A stretch of DNA of 64,000 nucleotides from Paractinoplanes ferrugineus (GTDB lineage: Bacteria; Actinomycetota; Actinomycetes; Mycobacteriales; Micromonosporaceae): assembly GCF_016862195.1 (NCBI RefSeq), contig NZ_BOMM01000065.1:1-64000 (forward strand). The letters are read 5' to 3'. The stretch's first letter is position 1, and every line of letters begins with the position of its first letter. The notes below the pieces were generated by a model. The model did not search any database, was not told the origin of the DNA, and was given only the letters and a program-made list of their open reading frames with translations. This document shows positions 17,731-25,507 of this stretch, one piece after another. The position numbers and the translations under genes are program-made.

Positions 17731-18619
17731 GCTGAAGCGCGCGTTCGACGCGCTGTCCGACGACGCCGGCCGGGGCCGGCTCGAAACCGCCGCCACCGTG
17801 CGCCGCCGGAGCGACCGCCGCCGCGCCGGTACCGCGGTGGCCGGCACCCTCGCGGTCGCGGTCGTGGTGGCCGGTGTGGTCGCCGGCTCCCGCCTGCTGC
17901 TGGCCGGGCCGTCCGGTCCGGCGCCGCAGCCCGCCCCGGCCGATTCGGGGTCGACGACCGTCGTGCCGGCGCCGTCCGTCGCGGGCGTCACCACCCCGCC
18001 CGTCACCACCCCGCCCGTCACCAACGCGCCGGCCGGACCGGCGGTCGCCATCCCGGCGGCGATTCCGGCGTCGGCGTTCCTGCAGCCGACCGACACGCCG
18101 GGCCGGATCAAGGAAGCGCCCCGGCGGCTCGGCCCCGGGGCCCAGCCGCTGCCGGACTTCTGCGCGGACTCCTACGACCAACGGGCGAAGATCGGCATCC
18201 GGGCGACCCAGGTCCTGTACTTCACCGCGGCGGACTCGGCGCCGGGAAGCACCCCGAAAGCCGGCGTCTACGAGGAGATCCTGGTCTTCCGGGGCTCCGT
18301 GGCGGAGGTGTTCATGAGAAGCCTGCGGGACTCGGTGCGCGGCTGTCCCGTCGCCGGGCCGGCCAGGAACTATCTGCGTGACTCGCTCGGCCTGGGCGAC
18401 GAGTCGGTCCTGATCGAGCGCACCGCCCCGGCCACCGGCGACGACGGTGAGCCCGCCGCGGACGGGTCGCTGCACCACCTGTACTGGGCGGTGATCCGGG
18501 TGGGCGATTCGGTGGCGTTCGTCAGCAACACCGGCTGGGAATCGATCTCGGCCGACCGGGCCGACACCGAACATCTGGCCGCGCGGGCCGCGGCGCGCCT
18601 GGCGGCCTGGCGCGGCTGA
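17720..18619 (+). CDS. Single-pass membrane protein coupled to the sigma factor (probable anti-sigma or target)
   Basis: 299 residues: a short cytoplasmic N-terminus (about 36 residues, SNELKRAFDALSDDAG), one membrane helix (GTLAVAVVVAGVVAGSRLLL), a Pro/Thr/Val-rich linker with TTPPV repeats, and an extracytoplasmic domain of about 190 residues with two Cys (DFCADSY, RGCPVAG). There is no HxxxCxxC zinc motif in the N-terminus. The 11-base overlap with the ECF gene and the topology suggest an anti-sigma factor that senses something outside the membrane; the domain itself I do not recognise. Confidence 0.6.
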   Translation: MSNELKRAFDALSDDAGRGRLETAATVRRRSDRRRAGTAVAGTLAVAVVVAGVVAGSRLLLAGPSGPAPQPAPADSGSTTVVPAPSVAGVTTPPVTTPPVTNAPAGPAVAIPAAIPASAFLQPTDTPGRIKEAPRRLGPGAQPLPDFCADSYDQRAKIGIRATQVLYFTAADSAPGSTPKAGVYEEILVFRGSVAEVFMRSLRDSVRGCPVAGPARNYLRDSLGLGDESVLIERTAPATGDDGEPAADGSLHHLYWAVIRVGDSVAFVSNTGWESISADRADTEHLAARAAARLAAWRG

Positions 18620-18646
18620 CCTCGGCGGCGGGTGCTCCGGCCCGGA

Positions 18647-19927
18647 TCACCCGCCGCCCGGCGCATGGACGACCTGGGTCCGCACATAGTCGTGCAGGCC
18701 GGTCGCTCCCGTGCGGTGGTGGGAGTTGACGGAACAGGACGCGGCTTCGAACCGGCGGGCGAAGGCCACCGCCCGTTCCTGGTCGGCGCTCCAGATCGAG
18801 GCGCTGAGCCCCGGATCGCCGACGTCGAGGACGGACATCTCGTCCTCGTACCCGAACACCGGAACCACCGGGGCGTACGGCGGGATCGGGCCCGCTTCGC
18901 CCGGGGCCGGCTCGACGAGCAGGGCGGGCCGCACGAAGTAGCCGGCCTTCTCGTCCGCGTCGAACAGGCCGAGGTCGACGAACGTGCCGCGACGCGCGGC
19001 CGCGGCGGCCTCCTGGGCGGCCGCGGAGATCACCGGGCCCATCGTGACGCCGTCGGCCAGGGGATCGCCGGTGACGAGTACGCGTTCGGCCGCCGCCTGG
19101 TAGGCCGTCACGAAGTCGGTCAGCCGGCGCGCCGGTACATAGAGCCGCCGGATCGCGGGCTGAACCTGGCCGTTCGCGAAGGTGGCCCGGACGTGCCGGT
19201 CCATGGCGTCGTCGGCGAAGGAGGCGTCGTCGAGAAAGATGGCCGGGTCGTCGCCGCCGAGCGTGAGCACGAACGGTTTCAGCCGGTCGCCGGCAGCCGC
19301 GGTCAGTGCCCGGGCGCCGGCCGCGCCACCGGTGAACGCCACCTTGCCCACCAGTCGATGACCGACCAGCGCCGCACCCGCCCGCACACCGCCGTGCACG
19401 AGGCGCAGCGGCCCGCCGATGAGCCGCACGATGCGGTCCAGGGTCAGCGGGGCGAGCGGCGAGGGCTTCACGACGACCCCGTTTCCGGCGGCTAGCGCCG
19501 GCGCGATCGCGCGCATCGCCACCAGGACCGGTGCGTGCCAGGGCGGCACCGCGGCGATGACCCCGAACGGTCTCCGCTGCCTGATCCGCACACCGGGATC
19601 AGCGTCCAGGACATCGTCGGCGTACGCCGCGACCGCATGCGAAACCACCCACCGCAGGAAGCGAACGGCGGCGCCGATCTCGGCGCGGCAGTCGCCGAGC
19701 ACCTTGCCGGTCTCCCGGGCGAGCAGCACCGACAGCTCGCCGAGACGGTCCTCGAGCGCCTCGGCGCCCGCGGTCAGCAGGGCCAGCCGCTCCTCGACCG
19801 GCCGCACCGACCACCGCCGGAAATCGGCATGGGTGGCCCACACGATCGCGTCGATCTCGGTCGCCGAGGTCTCGGCGACCGCCCCGACGATCTCCTCGAA
19901 GCGAGCCGGGTTCTCCCGCGTGATCAC
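18647..19927 (-). CDS. Aldehyde dehydrogenase family protein lacking both catalytic residues
   Basis: 426 residues, slightly shorter than usual (about 450-500). The ALDH fold is clear: PFGVIAAVPPWHAPV, GNGVVVKPSPLAP (cofactor Lys), VAFTGGAAGARAL, PLADGVTMGPVIS, and a C-terminal NSHHRTG segment. The two catalytic sites are altered. LTLGG has Thr222 in place of the general-base Glu of LELGG. NGQVQPA has Gln256 in place of the nucleophile Cys of NxGQxC. The spacing of 34 residues equals the normal Glu-to-Cys spacing, which supports the alignment. It should not oxidise aldehydes in the usual way. It may be a pseudoenzyme or a gene losing function. GTG 19927 is the likely start; an upstream frame continues without conservation. 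Confidence 0.8.
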   Translation of the reverse strand: MITRENPARFEEIVGAVAETSATEIDAIVWATHADFRRWSVRPVEERLALLTAGAEALEDRLGELSVLLARETGKVLGDCRAEIGAAVRFLRWVVSHAVAAYADDVLDADPGVRIRQRRPFGVIAAVPPWHAPVLVAMRAIAPALAAGNGVVVKPSPLAPLTLDRIVRLIGGPLRLVHGGVRAGAALVGHRLVGKVAFTGGAAGARALTAAAGDRLKPFVLTLGGDDPAIFLDDASFADDAMDRHVRATFANGQVQPAIRRLYVPARRLTDFVTAYQAAAERVLVTGDPLADGVTMGPVISAAAQEAAAAARRGTFVDLGLFDADEKAGYFVRPALLVEPAPGEAGPIPPYAPVVPVFGYEDEMSVLDVGDPGLSASIWSADQERAVAFARRFEAASCSVNSHHRTGATGLHDYVRTQVVHAPGGG

Positions 19928-20087
19928 GCGACCACCGTCTCGCGGCCCTCGGCGGTCGGCGGGGAATCCACGACACCCGGATACCGGGGTCGGCCCCCGA
20001 ACAACCCGGGGCCGGGACTCGGCGGATCGGCAGTGGTCGCGCCTGCCGCTGCGGCCAGGAACTGATTCACGTGGGCGGCCTCCCGGG

Positions 20088-21140
20088 TCACGTGTCCAGC
20101 CGCCCCGCGAGGTCGGGGGCGGCGAGCCTGGGCGTGCCGGATCCCGGCCGGCGGTAACCGGACCGGCCGGAACCGGACGAGGTGAGATCCGGCGCACCCA
20201 GGCCGAGCGCACCCAGGCCGAGCGCACCGAGGTCGCTCCCGGCGAGGTCGGGGGCGCCGTGATCGGGGGCGCTGCGATGAGGGCCGGCGGCGCGGCGCGG
20301 GTGCGGAACGGAGGCGTCCGCCGGGCCGGACAGCTCGGTGACGACGGCCAACGGCAGCCGGTCGACCTCGGTGGCGGAGCCGGTGTCGGCGATCGCGCGG
20401 TAGGTCAGGGCGACCGCCCGCAACGCCGCCAGCAGGGCGGTGATCGGGTGCAGGATCAGGCGCACGCCCACCTCGGCGAGCTCGGCGTCGGTCGGGACCG
20501 GGCGGTTGCCGCCGGCTTCCGCGCGGTTGACCACGATCGGCACGCCGGGGAGCGCGGCGTGGAGCTTGGCGAGTTCGTCCAGGTCGTGCACGCCTTCGGG
20601 GCGGACCGCGTCGGCGCCCATCTCGGCGAGCAGCCCGCATCGCACGATCGTCTCGCCGAGGCCTTTCACCGCGTACACGTCGGTGCGGGCGATGACCGCG
20701 AGTTCGGGCACCTCGGTGGCCAACGCCTTGATCTTGGCGGCCGCCCGGCCGCTGTCGATGACCGGACGGCCCGGCGGGCCACCGGGGCGTCCCGGGCCGG
20801 CCCGGTCATCGAGGTGCAGGCCGGAAATGCCGGCCCGGGCGTAGGCGTGGCCGGTCCAGACCGCGTCCTGGGGGCTGCCGTAACCGGTGTCCGCATCGGC
20901 CAGCAGCGGCACCCCGTCGAGCGCCGGAACCAGCGTGGTGGCCCGGTCGGCGACCTGGGTGGCAGGCACGTAATCGAGGTCCGGACGGCCGAGCATGAGC
21001 GCGGAGATCGCCGCGCCGGAAAGGTGCACGGCCCGATGCCCGGCCCGGACCGCGAGGGCGGCCGTCACCGGGTCGTAGACGCCGGGCGCATGCGTCACAC
21101 CGTCACCGCGGAGCAGAGCTCGCAGGTCATCGCCGCTCAT
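20088..21140 (-). CDS. Isocitrate lyase/PEP mutase superfamily protein with altered active site
   Basis: 350 residues. The barrel matches methylisocitrate-lyase-like proteins: HAPGVYDPVTAALAVRAG, HLSGAAISALMLGRPD, LLADADTGYG (metal-binding Asp82/Asp84 region), SGLHLDDRAGPG, VIARTDVYAVKGLGE and GADAVRPEGVHD. The lyase loop K-K/R-C-G-H is absent: the aligned residues 117-121 are GRPGG, so the catalytic Cys is Pro. It is also not the PEP-mutase loop. It may act as a decarboxylase or hydrolase, or be inactive. The last 80 residues are a low-complexity tail (Gly/Leu/Ala/Asp/Pro) built partly from a 15-base repeat. ATG 21140 follows GGAGG by 8 bases. Same direction as the altered ALDH. Confidence 0.78.
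   Translation of the reverse strand: MSGDDLRALLRGDGVTHAPGVYDPVTAALAVRAGHRAVHLSGAAISALMLGRPDLDYVPATQVADRATTLVPALDGVPLLADADTGYGSPQDAVWTGHAYARAGISGLHLDDRAGPGRPGGPPGRPVIDSGRAAAKIKALATEVPELAVIARTDVYAVKGLGETIVRCGLLAEMGADAVRPEGVHDLDELAKLHAALPGVPIVVNRAEAGGNRPVPTDAELAEVGVRLILHPITALLAALRAVALTYRAIADTGSATEVDRLPLAVVTELSGPADASVPHPRRAAGPHRSAPDHGAPDLAGSDLGALGLGALGLGAPDLTSSGSGRSGYRRPGSGTPRLAAPDLAGRLDT
20192..20236 (-). repeat. 15-base tandem repeat in the tail of the PEP-mutase-fold gene
   Basis: Two exact copies of GCGCACCCAGGCCGA (20192-20206, 20207-20221) and a third diverged copy to 20236, encoding the LGALGLGALGLG stretch. Confidence 0.7.
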
Positions 21141-21260
21141 GTTCGGGCCTCCATCGCCGAGCAGGGTCGTGGGGGGCGATTCTCCCGCCCGCAGCGTCCG
21201 GCCGGTATTCGGAGCCGGGCCCGCGGCGGATAGGTGATGATTTCGATATCTGGGCGCCGG

Positions 21261-21929
21261 TCAGGGGCGGATCTCGGCGCACCGGGCCAGGATCTCGTCC
21301 AGGGGCGCGTCGGCCGCGCTCGGGAGCAGGATGTCGGCGTCGGTGAAGCGCCCGTGGTCGGCGTGGAAGTTGGGAACCGCCACGCAGCGCAGGCCGGCCG
21401 CGTGCGCCGCGGCCACGCCGTGCGCGGTGTCCTCGAACGCCACCGCCTCGGCCGGCCGGAGTTCCAGCCGGCGCAGGGCCAGCCGGTAGACGCCCGGATC
21501 GGGTTTGTGCCCGGTCACCTCCTCGCCGGTGGCCAGCACCTCGAAGCGGTCCAGCAGCCCGGCCTGGTCGAGCATCGCGCCCACGTGGGTGACCGGCGAA
21601 CTGCTCGCGACCGCCAGGCGAAGACCCAGCTCGGCGGCCCGGTCCAGCCAGGCGACGATGCCGGGGGACGGTTCGAGGGCGGCGTTCAACTCGGCTCGGT
21701 ACGCCATCCGCAGCGTGTGACTGGTCTCGCGGTCGTAGGCGATCCCGACCGCCGCCGCCAGCCTCGCGTACCGCTGGTCGTCGACGTTGCCACCGTGTTC
21801 GGCGAAGAAGCCGGCCGGATCGAGTCGCAGGCCGTGCCGCTCCCACTCCCAGCGCCAGCTGTCGAGCAGCGTGGTCTCGGTGTCCATGAGCAGACCGTCG
21901 AAGTCGAAGATGAGCGCCTTGAACGTCAC
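21261..21929 (-). CDS. HAD hydrolase, beta-phosphoglucomutase-like
   Basis: 222 residues with all HAD motifs: FDFDGLLMDTE (nucleophile and second Asp), VASSSPV (Ser of motif II), GHKPDPGVY (Lys) and FEDTAHGVAAAHAAG (motif IV). The cap domain between residues 15 and 85 is the helical subfamily IA type. Likely a sugar-phosphate phosphatase or phosphomutase; the substrate is unknown. GTG 21929 is the start. It lies 42 bases downstream of the MFS gene in the same direction and may be the last gene of the TetR-MFS-HAD unit. Confidence 0.85.
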   Translation of the reverse strand: MTFKALIFDFDGLLMDTETTLLDSWRWEWERHGLRLDPAGFFAEHGGNVDDQRYARLAAAVGIAYDRETSHTLRMAYRAELNAALEPSPGIVAWLDRAAELGLRLAVASSSPVTHVGAMLDQAGLLDRFEVLATGEEVTGHKPDPGVYRLALRRLELRPAEAVAFEDTAHGVAAAHAAGLRCVAVPNFHADHGRFTDADILLPSAADAPLDEILARCAEIRP

Positions 21930-21971
21930 GTCGGCCAGTATCCCGGGAACGCCCGCCCCGGCGGGGGCGGA

Positions 21972-23522
21972 TCACCGCCTGGGGCCGGATCGCCGGTTGT
22001 CGACCAGCTCCACCTCGCGGATGAAACAGGCGGCCAGCAGTGCGCCGGCGCCGGCCACCGCGGTGCCGACGGCCACGACGTGCAGCCCGTGGGTCACGGC
22101 CGCCGACCAGGCCGCTTGCACCGCCGGTGCCATCGAGTGCAGGTTGTCCTCCGCGAGCCGGGTGCGGCCCGAGGAGAGCAGCTCGGCCGAGCCGAGCTTG
22201 TCGGTCAGGGTGCTGGTGAGGGCGCCGAGGTAGAGCGTCCCGAACAGTGCCGCACCGATGCCGCTGCCCATGGTGCGGGTCAGCGATCCCAGGCCCATCG
22301 CGGCGCCGATGTCGCGCGGTTCGACGCTCATCCGGATGATCAGGATGGTGTTCTGGATGAGGCAGCCGAGGCCGACACCGAGCGGGATCCCGACGAGGGA
22401 GGCGAGCATCGGGTCGGTGTCCGGCCCGAGCAGGAGGACCAGCAGCATGCCGACGACCACCCCGGCGCCGCCGATGATCGGCAGGATCCGGTAGCGGCCG
22501 GTCCGGCGGATGTAGGCGGAGCCGCGGTTCATCACCACGACCATGCCGGCCATCATGGGGACGAGCAGGAAGCCGCTCCTGATCGGGTCCACGCCGCGGG
22601 CGTTCTGGAAGTACTGCGGCAGGAAGTTGACGCTGGCGACCATCGTGACGTTGAACCCGAAGCCGAGCACCTGGGCGAGAGAGAAGTTGCGGGTGCCGAA
22701 CATCCGGAACGGCACCAGCGGTTCGGTGGCGCGGCGCTCCACGTGGACGAACGCGAAGGTCGCCACGACCACCACCGCGATGAGGCCGAGGATCAGCGGG
22801 GAGCTCCACGCGTACTTCGGGCCGGCCCACGCGGTCACCAGGGTGAGGCTGACGACCGCCGCGGTGAGCAACGCCGTACCGAGGTAGTCGATGCTCACCC
22901 TGGTCGACTTCGGCCGCGTCGGGACGTTCACCCCGATGACGGTGCCGAGCAGGCACAGCAGTCCGAACGGGACGTTGACGTAGAAGATCCAGCGCCAGCT
23001 GAGCGAGCTGGTGAGGACGCCGCCGACGAGCGGTCCGGCGATGAGCGCGACGCCCAGCAGCAGGCCGGTCCAGCTGGAGATCCGGGTCGACTCCTTGGGC
23101 GGCAGGAGCGCCTGCACCATCGCCATCGCGCCGACCAGCAGGCCGCCCGCGCCGACACCCTGCAGGGCGCGGAACGCGATCAGTTCGCCCATGTTCTGGG
23201 CGAGGCCGCAGAGCATCGAGCCGGCCAGGAAGACCGCCACCGACACCAGGAACACGGTCTTGCGGTCGTAGAGGTCGCTGAGTTTGCCCCAGACCTGCGT
23301 GACGGCGGCGATCGCCAGGGCGTACGACGTGATGATCCAGGTCATCGACCGGAAGCCGCCGAGGTCGTCGACGATGCTCGGCAGCGCGGTGGCGACGATG
23401 TAGCTGTCCATCATGCCGAGGAACATGCCGGCCAGCGCGCCGGCGATCCCGAGCTTGACGCGGCGGGGGTGGGCCGCCGCGCTCTCCGGCGGGGCGGTGG
23501 CGGCGGTGGTCGTCTCGGACAT
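21972..23522 (-). CDS. MFS drug exporter, DHA2 (EmrB/QacA) family, 14 helices
   Basis: 516 residues. Features include MFLGMMDSYIVATALPSIVDDLGG (helix 1 with the DHA2 Asp), WGKLSDLYDRKTVFLV (motif A after helix 2), FRALQGVGAGGLLVGAMAMV (motif B region) and GVALIAGPLVGGVLTSSLSWRWIFYVNVP (motif C, helix 5). It pumps hydrophobic compounds out of the cell using the proton gradient. The substrate is unknown. It sits 33 bases after a TetR repressor on the same strand, so its expression is probably induced by a TetR ligand. Confidence 0.92.
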   Translation of the reverse strand: MSETTTAATAPPESAAAHPRRVKLGIAGALAGMFLGMMDSYIVATALPSIVDDLGGFRSMTWIITSYALAIAAVTQVWGKLSDLYDRKTVFLVSVAVFLAGSMLCGLAQNMGELIAFRALQGVGAGGLLVGAMAMVQALLPPKESTRISSWTGLLLGVALIAGPLVGGVLTSSLSWRWIFYVNVPFGLLCLLGTVIGVNVPTRPKSTRVSIDYLGTALLTAAVVSLTLVTAWAGPKYAWSSPLILGLIAVVVVATFAFVHVERRATEPLVPFRMFGTRNFSLAQVLGFGFNVTMVASVNFLPQYFQNARGVDPIRSGFLLVPMMAGMVVVMNRGSAYIRRTGRYRILPIIGGAGVVVGMLLVLLLGPDTDPMLASLVGIPLGVGLGCLIQNTILIIRMSVEPRDIGAAMGLGSLTRTMGSGIGAALFGTLYLGALTSTLTDKLGSAELLSSGRTRLAEDNLHSMAPAVQAAWSAAVTHGLHVVAVGTAVAGAGALLAACFIREVELVDNRRSGPRR

Positions 23523-23555
23523 CGTGTCTCGCCCTCCTGTCGCCTTTTGCGCGGT

Positions 23556-24170
23556 CTACGCGCGGGGTGGTGGAAGCCCTTTGGAGAGGTCGTCGAACAC
23601 CTCGCGGAGGACCCGGGACATCGCCAGCGCCGGATCGGTCCGCACATAACGGTTCAGGACCGCGTTGAGCGCGCCGATCGTGACGTTGGCGACCAGCCGT
23701 GGGTACAGATCGGCCTCGGGGTCGGTGCCGGTCCGCTCGGCGATCGCCTCGACCAGGTCGTCGACGGTGTTGCGGGCCAGGGCGACCTGCATCTCCGGCG
23801 TGGCGTTGAGTTTGCGGATCTCGTGGATCTGCTCGTCGGTCGGCCGCCCGAACGGAACGCCGTCCTCGCGCAGCGGCTCGATCAGGGCCTCGGCGATCGC
23901 GGTCCACATCGGTTCGTCGGCCGGGCGCGTGCGCAGCAGCGCGGCACTGCGGCGGATCCGGTGGTTGACCCGGTAGGCCAGGGCGTCGTACTTGCTGGCG
24001 AAGTAGTTGCTGAACGTCCGCAGGGACACCCCGGCTCGCGCCGCGACGTCCTCCCGGACGAAGTTGTCGAGGCCGCGCTCGAACATCAGCTCGAGAGCGG
24101 CATCGCTGAGTGCCTTGCGGGTGTCGAGCTTCTTACGCTCGCGCAGCCCGGACGGTGCTTCCTCCGGCAT
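23556..24170 (-). CDS. TetR-family transcriptional repressor
   Basis: 204 residues. The N-terminal helix-turn-helix reads KALSDAALELMFERGLDNFV, then REDVAARAGVSLRTFSNYFASKYDAL, which is the TetR recognition pattern. The C-terminal helical ligand domain is variable. ATG 24170 was chosen since the MPEEAPSGLRERKKLDTR start is typical; a longer frame to 24206 would run through the operator. First gene of a probable TetR-MFS-HAD operon. Two palindromes just upstream make self-repression likely. Confidence 0.9.
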   Translation of the reverse strand: MPEEAPSGLRERKKLDTRKALSDAALELMFERGLDNFVREDVAARAGVSLRTFSNYFASKYDALAYRVNHRIRRSAALLRTRPADEPMWTAIAEALIEPLREDGVPFGRPTDEQIHEIRKLNATPEMQVALARNTVDDLVEAIAERTGTDPEADLYPRLVANVTIGALNAVLNRYVRTDPALAMSRVLREVFDDLSKGLPPPRA

Positions 24171-24191
24171 GGGGACACCGTAACCGCTAGA

Positions 24192-24223
24192 TTGCCTTGA
24201 AGGCAACTTTGCCTACAAGGCAG
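24192..24223. promoter_or_regulatory. Two TetR operator palindromes
   Basis: TTGCCT-TGA-AGGCAA at 24192-24206 is a perfect 6-base-arm palindrome, and TTGCCT-ACA-AGGCAG at 24209-24223 is a near copy, 17 bases apart. They start 22 bases upstream of the TetR start, where a promoter would lie. Probably the binding site of the TetR protein encoded there. Confidence 0.7.
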
Positions 24224-24447
24224 TTTGAGCTCGGCTGACGAGCACAGACCTGGCGGTTCTCCTGATCGGACACGTGCAGGTCGCGGTCCGTGAACAGGGT
24301 CTTCGCATTGGTTGACCGCTAGTGATCGGACCCGTGGTCGGCCACCCCCGCCACGGCCGGGAACCCCGTCCTCGGGCGGCGCGAAGCGGTCCACGAAAGA
24401 TGCCTTCACCAGCGGTGTTATCGTTCACAGACGATTTGGGGGGCAGG

Positions 24448-25410
24448 ATGCGGGTCGCTCGTCTGTTCGGCGCCGGGGACGTTCGGCTGGCCGACGAGGA
24501 AGTGCCGGTTCCGGGCGACGGCGAGTCGCTCGTCGAGGTGCGCAGTGTCGGTCTGTGCGGGTCCGACCTGCACTGGTTCACCGAAGGGGCGATCGGCGAC
24601 GCGGTGCTGTCGCGGCCGCTCGTTCTCGGGCACGAGATGGCCGGGGTGATCCGGGGCGGGCCGCGGGACGGCACCCGGGTGGCGATCGATCCGGCGATCC
24701 CGTGCGGCCACTGTGCGCCGTGCCTCGACGGCGATCCCAACCTCTGCCTCAACATCGTCTTCTCCGGCCACGGGGGCTGCGACGGCTCGCTGCGGCAGTT
24801 CATGGCCTGGCCAAGCCACCGCCTGCACCCGATCCCGGACGGGATCGGCGACGACGAGGGCGCGCTGCTGGAGCCGCTCGGGGTCGCGCTGCACGCGTAC
24901 GATCTGGCCCACGCCAAGCTCGGCCGGACGGTCGCGGTGATCGGCTGCGGGCCGATCGGCCTGATGCTGATCCAGCTGGCCCGGCTGGCCGGGGCCACCC
25001 GGATCATCGCCGCCGACCCGCGCCCGCATCGGGCCGCGGCGGCCGCCGCACTGGGGGCCGAGATCACCGACGGGGAGGCCGATCTCGTCTTCGAGGTCTC
25101 CGGTTCGAACGAGGCGGTCGACGCCGCGTTGCGCACCGCCAAGCCGGGCGCCCGGGTCGTGCTGGTCGGCATCCCGGACGGCGACACCACCACGTTCACC
25201 GCCTCGCACGCCCGGCGTAAGGGGTTGACCCTGGTCATGTCGCGCCGGATGGGTGAGGTCTATCCGCGCGCGATCGACCTGGTCGCCCGCCGCCTGGTCG
25301 ATCTCACCCCGCTGGTCAGCCGGACCTTCGGGCTCACCGAGATCGACGCCGCCCTGGCCACGGCGGCCGCCCGGGAGGGACTGAAGATTGTGGTCCATCC
25401 ACAGCGGTGA
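24448..25410 (+). CDS. Zinc-dependent medium-chain dehydrogenase (polyol/threonine dehydrogenase type)
   Basis: 320 residues. Catalytic zinc ligands are in GLCGSDLHWF (Cys) and LGHEMAGVI (His-Glu). The four structural-zinc cysteines are in CGHCAPCLDGDPNLC. The NAD(P)-binding glycine motif is AVIGCGPIGLMLIQLARL, and EPLGVALHAYD is the usual linker. The closest families are sorbitol/xylitol and threonine dehydrogenases, which oxidise a secondary alcohol to a ketone. The exact substrate is unclear; its place at the edge of the sugar-degradation region suggests a polyol or sugar acid. ATG 24448 is preceded by GGGGGGCAGG. An upstream frame to 24322 has no coding character. Confidence 0.85.
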   Translation: MRVARLFGAGDVRLADEEVPVPGDGESLVEVRSVGLCGSDLHWFTEGAIGDAVLSRPLVLGHEMAGVIRGGPRDGTRVAIDPAIPCGHCAPCLDGDPNLCLNIVFSGHGGCDGSLRQFMAWPSHRLHPIPDGIGDDEGALLEPLGVALHAYDLAHAKLGRTVAVIGCGPIGLMLIQLARLAGATRIIAADPRPHRAAAAAALGAEITDGEADLVFEVSGSNEAVDAALRTAKPGARVVLVGIPDGDTTTFTASHARRKGLTLVMSRRMGEVYPRAIDLVARRLVDLTPLVSRTFGLTEIDAALATAAAREGLKIVVHPQR

Positions 25411-25507
25411 CGCTACGCGTTGGTAACGAAACCCTGGTGCGCAAACCATCGAAGTTTTAACATCTATGAACTTCTTTCGCGTTTGCGTTCCCCGAAGGGA
25501 ATCCACC

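Noticed and set aside
19928..20087. Continuation of the ALDH frame to 20227
   Set aside because: Residues upstream of GTG 19927 are Arg/Pro/Gly-rich with no ALDH similarity and run into the neighbouring gene.
21127..24200. Very long open frames across the TetR-MFS-HAD genes (988 and 926 codons)
   Set aside because: They are out-of-frame readings of three well-defined genes; composition is Arg/Gly/Ala/Pro-rich with no domains.
24261..24347. Repeated TGATCGGAC-N-CGTG before the zinc dehydrogenase
   Set aside because: Two similar 14-base stretches about 70 bases apart, not palindromic and not placed like a promoter element; too weak to call.
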